Shown in pieces: positions 5,760 to 8,696 of a DNA stretch of 8,696 bases. The stretch covers positions 1-8,696 of the forward strand of contig JADGOD010000186.1 of NCBI GenBank assembly GCA_017883125.1, in the 5' to 3' direction. The translations under genes were made by a program, and so were the position numbers. The stretch's first letter is position 1; the number at the start of each line of letters is the position of its first letter. Source of the DNA: Acidimicrobiales bacterium (GTDB lineage: Bacteria > Actinomycetota > Acidimicrobiia > Acidimicrobiales > RAAP-2). Below the pieces are notes generated by a model. That model was not told the origin of the DNA and did not search any database. It worked only from the letters and a program-made list of their open reading frames with translations.

Positions 5760-7349
5760 GTGAGCCCTCGTCCAGGTTTTGTTCTTGAGGTTGATCGCAA
5801 CACCCCACCGACGCTGATGTGGAAGGGCGAGGGCTTCGGTCTTCAGCGCCTGCCCACGGGCAGCAGGGTCATCTACGCCCCTGAGCCGTTCGACGCGCTC
5901 GAGGACCCCGAGAGCGCTATCCGTCACGCCCTCGAGAACCCCACCGGCGATTCCGACCCGCTCTCAGCACAGCTCCGTGCGGGGATGCGTCTGACCATCT
6001 GCTTCGACGACATCTCGCTCCCCCTGCCCCCGATGGAGGCACCCGACGTCCGCCAGATGGTGATAGAGGCCGTCCTCGACCTGGCCGCTGAGGCCGGGGT
6101 CGATGACGTGGTCCTCATCGCCGCGCTCGCCCTGCACCGCAGGATGACCGAGCCCGAGCTGCGCCACGCCCTGGGCAACCGGGTCTACGACGCCTTTGCA
6201 CCGTCGGGATCGCTCCTCCAGCACGACGCCGAGGATCCGACCCAGCTCGTCCACCTCGGTGTGACCGAGAAGGGCGAGGACGTCGAGATCAACAAGCGCG
6301 CCGCCGAGAGCGACCTGCTCGTCTACGTCAACATCAACCTCGTGGCCATGGACGGAGGCCACAAGTCGGTGGCGACCGGTCTGGCCAGCTACAAGAGCCT
6401 GCGCCACCATCACAACCCAGCCACCATGCGCCACTCGAAGTCCTTCATGGACGCCCCGTCCTCGGAGCTCCACAGCGCCAACTGGCGGATGGGACGACTC
6501 ATCAAAGACGCCGGTGTGAAGATCTTCCAGATCGAGACGACGCTGAACACCAACACGTTCCCTGACTCGTTCCAGTTCCTCCAGAAGCGCGAGTGGGAGT
6601 GGAACCTCAAGGACCGGGTGACCTTCGCCGCCAGCTCACGGGCCATGAACGCCGCGCCGCGCAAGGTGACCCGCCAGATCCTGCAGGGCATCAAGGCGCC
6701 GCACGCGCTGCGCAGCGTCTACGCCGGTGAGGTCGAGGCGGTCCACGCCAACATCCTCGAGGATGTCTGGGCCCAGCAGGGCGTTGCCGTCGAGGGCCAG
6801 ACCGACATCGTCACCATGGGTCTGCCCTACATCAGCCCGTACAACGTCAACTCGATCATGAACCCGATCCTGGTGGCGTGCCTCGGCCTCGGGTACTTCT
6901 TCAACCTCTACCGCGGCAAGCCCGTGGTCCGCGAGGGCGGCGTGGCGATCCTCTTCCACCCGACTCGTCCCGAGTTCCACCCCGGCCACCACCCGAGCTA
7001 CATCGACTTCTTCGAGCAGGTGCTGACCGAGACGACCGACGCGGTCGTGATGTCCGAGAAGTTCGAAGAGGCCTTCGCCACGGACCCGTGGTACATCCAC
7101 CTCTACCGGACGGGCCACGCCTATCACGGTGTTCACCCCTTCTACATGTGGTACTGGTGCACCCACGCGCTGTCGCACCTCAGCAAGGTGATCATCGTCG
7201 GCGGCGATCCGGCCACCGTGCGCCGTCTCGGGTTCCACCCGGCGTCCACGCTCGACGATGCCCTCGAGATCGCCCAGGACGTCGTGGGGATCGCACCGAG
7301 CATCACCCACCTGCACACGCCTCCGCTGCTGCTGGCGGACGTCTCGTGA
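5760..7349 (+). CDS. LarA-like protein (nickel-pincer lactate racemase superfamily), divergent
   Basis: A 529-residue protein whose N-terminal half matches the LarA N-domain (DUF2088). Visible matches are FDDISLPLPP (82-91) for the LarA DxTRP segment, LIAALALHRRMTEPELRHAL (119-138), HDAEDPTQLVHLGVTEKGEDV (155-175) and GGHKSVATGL (199-208). Compared from memory with Lactobacillus plantarum LarA, H126, K202 and H218 correspond to H108, K184 (cofactor-tethering) and H200 (nickel ligand), with identical spacings of 76 and 16. The substrate Arg75 position appears to be L87, and the second catalytic base H174 appears to be I192. It may therefore bind the nickel-pincer cofactor but run a different reaction. 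It is about 100 residues longer than typical LarA, with a His- and aromatic-rich C-terminal region (398-473). No larB, larC or larE is in view. Start GTG 5760 lies 1 nt after the previous stop with a strong Shine-Dalgarno site. Confidence 0.82.
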   Translation: MSPRPGFVLEVDRNTPPTLMWKGEGFGLQRLPTGSRVIYAPEPFDALEDPESAIRHALENPTGDSDPLSAQLRAGMRLTICFDDISLPLPPMEAPDVRQMVIEAVLDLAAEAGVDDVVLIAALALHRRMTEPELRHALGNRVYDAFAPSGSLLQHDAEDPTQLVHLGVTEKGEDVEINKRAAESDLLVYVNINLVAMDGGHKSVATGLASYKSLRHHHNPATMRHSKSFMDAPSSELHSANWRMGRLIKDAGVKIFQIETTLNTNTFPDSFQFLQKREWEWNLKDRVTFAASSRAMNAAPRKVTRQILQGIKAPHALRSVYAGEVEAVHANILEDVWAQQGVAVEGQTDIVTMGLPYISPYNVNSIMNPILVACLGLGYFFNLYRGKPVVREGGVAILFHPTRPEFHPGHHPSYIDFFEQVLTETTDAVVMSEKFEEAFATDPWYIHLYRTGHAYHGVHPFYMWYWCTHALSHLSKVIIVGGDPATVRRLGFHPASTLDDALEIAQDVVGIAPSITHLHTPPLLLADVS

Positions 7350-8299
7350 CGTCCAAGGTCATCAGGGTGATCGCCGGAGCGAGGTTCCCCGTGACCAAGC
7401 CGACCTGGCCGGCGTCGATCCCCCGCCCGGCTCCGACGCGTCGGGTGGGGCTTGACTACGACACCGCCTGGGCTCGGCGCTATCCTGCCCGGCTGGCCCG
7501 GGCCGTACTGACCGACTTCGTCGCGACCCCTCTGACCAACCTGATGGCCCCCGCCATGGTGACCGGTGCCGAACCGCTCGGGCGGCTCCAGGGCCCGGTG
7601 ATCTTCGCCGCCAACCACAACAGCCACTTCGACACCGCCGTGCTGCTCGCCGCCATCCCGGCCCACCTGCGCCACAAGATGGTGGTGGCCGCAGCGTCGG
7701 ACTACTTCTTCGACTCGACGGCGAAAGCCACCGTGATGTCCCTGGTGCTCGGGGCGATCCCCATCGAGCGCACCAAGGTCTCTCGCCGCTCGGCCCAGAC
7801 CGCCCTCGACCTGCTGAACGAGGGGTGGAGCGTGATCATCTACCCCGAGGGCGGCCGTAGCCCCGACGGCTGGATGCACGAGTTCAAGGGTGGAGCGGCG
7901 TACCTCTCCGTGCGCAGCGGTGCCCCGGTGGTCCCGGTCTTCCTCGAGGGCACGGGTCGGATCCTCCCGAAGAGCCCGACCGAGAAGGGTCGCGCTCCGG
8001 GCGGCTCGGGATCAGAGTCATCTCAGGCCTCCGTGCTCCGTCGCCACCCCGTCTCGGTCACCTTCGGGCGGCCCATGAGGCCCGCGGAGGACGACGACGC
8101 TCGTCGCTTCGGCCCGAAGATCGAAGAGGTGGTGACCCAGCTCGGTCGAGAGGTGGCCACCGACTACTACTCGGCCCGGCGCTCCGCTGACCCGATCCAC
8201 ACGCACGGACCCCAAGGCGCCGCCTGGCGGCGGGCCTGGGCCCGACCCCCGGTGATCACCGTCGACGAGCGGCTCCCGCGCGACTCGTGGCCCGGCTGA
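7346..8299 (+). CDS. PlsC-type 1-acylglycerol-3-phosphate acyltransferase family protein
   Basis: A 317-residue member of the lysophospholipid acyltransferase superfamily, expected to transfer an acyl chain from acyl-CoA or acyl-ACP to a hydroxyl group at the membrane. All four blocks are present: motif I H91-NSHF-D96, motif II GAIPIER (136-142), motif III E168-GGRS-172, and motif IV VVPVFLEGT (195-203). A long N-terminal region (1-75) rich in Pro, Arg and Ala precedes the catalytic part, and the C-terminus (about 265-317) is charged and lacks a transmembrane helix. GTG 7346 overlaps the preceding stop (GTGA) and has GGCGGA 6 nt upstream, so it is preferred over the much longer open frame starting inside the previous gene. 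As last gene of the operon it probably acylates the product made by the other three enzymes. The acceptor need not be lysophosphatidate. Confidence 0.92.
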   Translation: MTSKVIRVIAGARFPVTKPTWPASIPRPAPTRRVGLDYDTAWARRYPARLARAVLTDFVATPLTNLMAPAMVTGAEPLGRLQGPVIFAANHNSHFDTAVLLAAIPAHLRHKMVVAAASDYFFDSTAKATVMSLVLGAIPIERTKVSRRSAQTALDLLNEGWSVIIYPEGGRSPDGWMHEFKGGAAYLSVRSGAPVVPVFLEGTGRILPKSPTEKGRAPGGSGSESSQASVLRRHPVSVTFGRPMRPAEDDDARRFGPKIEEVVTQLGREVATDYYSARRSADPIHTHGPQGAAWRRAWARPPVITVDERLPRDSWPG

Positions 8300-8696
8300 C
8301 CGCACCGAAGCGCTCCGCACGCAGCGACTCGGCGCGGGAGTCATCAAGGGGCTCGAGGTCCTCGATCCCCGTCGCCCACCCGAGCAGCACGTCGGCCAAG
8401 CCTGGGTTTCGGGCGAGCACAGGGCCATGGAGGTAAGTCCCGACCACACGGCCGTGCAGCGCTCCTTCGCTCCGGTCGCCGCCGCCGTTCCCAACCCCTG
8501 AGCGAACGGTCCCCAGCGCGGTGACGTCGGCGCCGAGCGTGGTGACACCCCCGTGGTTCTCGAAACCGCTCAACGGCTCAAGACCCAGCCCGCCCGCGTC
8601 GCGTCCCGCTACCTCGGCGATGACCTCGCCGACCGCCCGGGGTCCGCTCCCCTTCCTCGTCTCGACGTCCAAGAGCCCGAGGCCGTCGCAGAGCTG
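8256..8696 (-). CDS. gatD: GatD, glutaminase subunit of lipid II isoglutaminyl synthase, C-terminal part
   Basis: The last 146 residues of a CobB/CobQ-like class I glutamine amidotransferase; the start lies beyond position 8696. With MurT, GatD supplies ammonia to amidate D-glutamate of lipid II to D-isoglutamine at the cytoplasmic face of the membrane. Recognisable features are the DGLGLLDVETR segment entering the window, SGFENHGGVT, GVGNGG and GTYLHGPVLARNPGLAD; the His of YLHGP (codon 8427-8429) is the expected catalytic histidine. The nucleophilic cysteine would be upstream, outside. In actinobacteria murT usually precedes gatD, so murT should lie just to the right. The 3' end overlaps the convergent acyltransferase gene by 44 bp. 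It is a cell-wall housekeeping gene and probably unrelated to the lipid operon. Confidence 0.88.
   Translation of the reverse strand, partial: QLCDGLGLLDVETRKGSGPRAVGEVIAEVAGRDAGGLGLEPLSGFENHGGVTTLGADVTALGTVRSGVGNGGGDRSEGALHGRVVGTYLHGPVLARNPGLADVLLGWATGIEDLEPLDDSRAESLRAERFGAVSRATSRAGAARRR

Noticed and set aside
6878..7345. Upstream extension of the acyltransferase open frame
   Set aside because: The extension is Arg/Pro-rich out-of-frame reading of the LarA-like gene. The GTG at 7346 has a Shine-Dalgarno site and a 4-bp overlap with the preceding stop.
7142..7879. Minus-strand open frame of 245 codons opposite the LarA-like and acyltransferase genes
   Set aside because: It spans the junction of two genes with well-supported motifs and has low-complexity His/Gly/Val composition typical of antisense frames.

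Overview
The window is high-GC DNA that most resembles an actinobacterial (Actinomycetota) chromosome, possibly a deep lineage such as Acidimicrobiia; the class is a guess. The support is strong G/C third positions, several starts without a Shine-Dalgarno site but with a TANNNT box 6-7 nt upstream (the leaderless arrangement common in actinobacteria), a tRNA gene with an encoded CCA end, and a GatD-type peptidoglycan amidotransferase.

Left edge (1-556, minus strand): the N-terminal part of a tyrosine-recombinase integrase lies just past the 3' end of a complete tRNA-Val(CAC) gene. This is the usual layout of one end of an integrated genetic element, whose body would extend left out of the window. 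Between the two are a short stem-loop and a perfect tandem 11-bp repeat that could be integrase arm sites or an operator.

Middle left (557-2049): a predicted membrane protein of unknown function with a Lys/Thr/Pro-rich tail (plus strand) converges on, and overlaps, a TetR-family regulator gene (minus strand).

Centre (2050-8299): a 47-bp divergent intergenic region with a palindromic candidate operator separates the regulator from a tightly packed four-gene plus-strand operon. The genes encode a fatty acyl-CoA reductase fused to a HAD phosphatase-like domain, a zinc-dependent medium-chain dehydrogenase, a divergent LarA-like (nickel-pincer lactate racemase superfamily) protein, and a PlsC-type acyltransferase. 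Junctions are 4-bp overlap, 1-nt gap and 4-bp overlap, so the four are probably co-expressed. The contents point to acyl-chain reduction, alcohol/ketone redox chemistry, dephosphorylation and O-acylation: a lipid pathway (ether lipid, wax-like or other neutral/polar lipid) that I cannot match to a described system. It is the most interesting part of the window.

Right edge (8256-8696, minus strand): the C-terminal part of GatD, the glutaminase subunit of the MurT-GatD lipid II amidating enzyme, runs off the window and overlaps the operon's last gene tail to tail.
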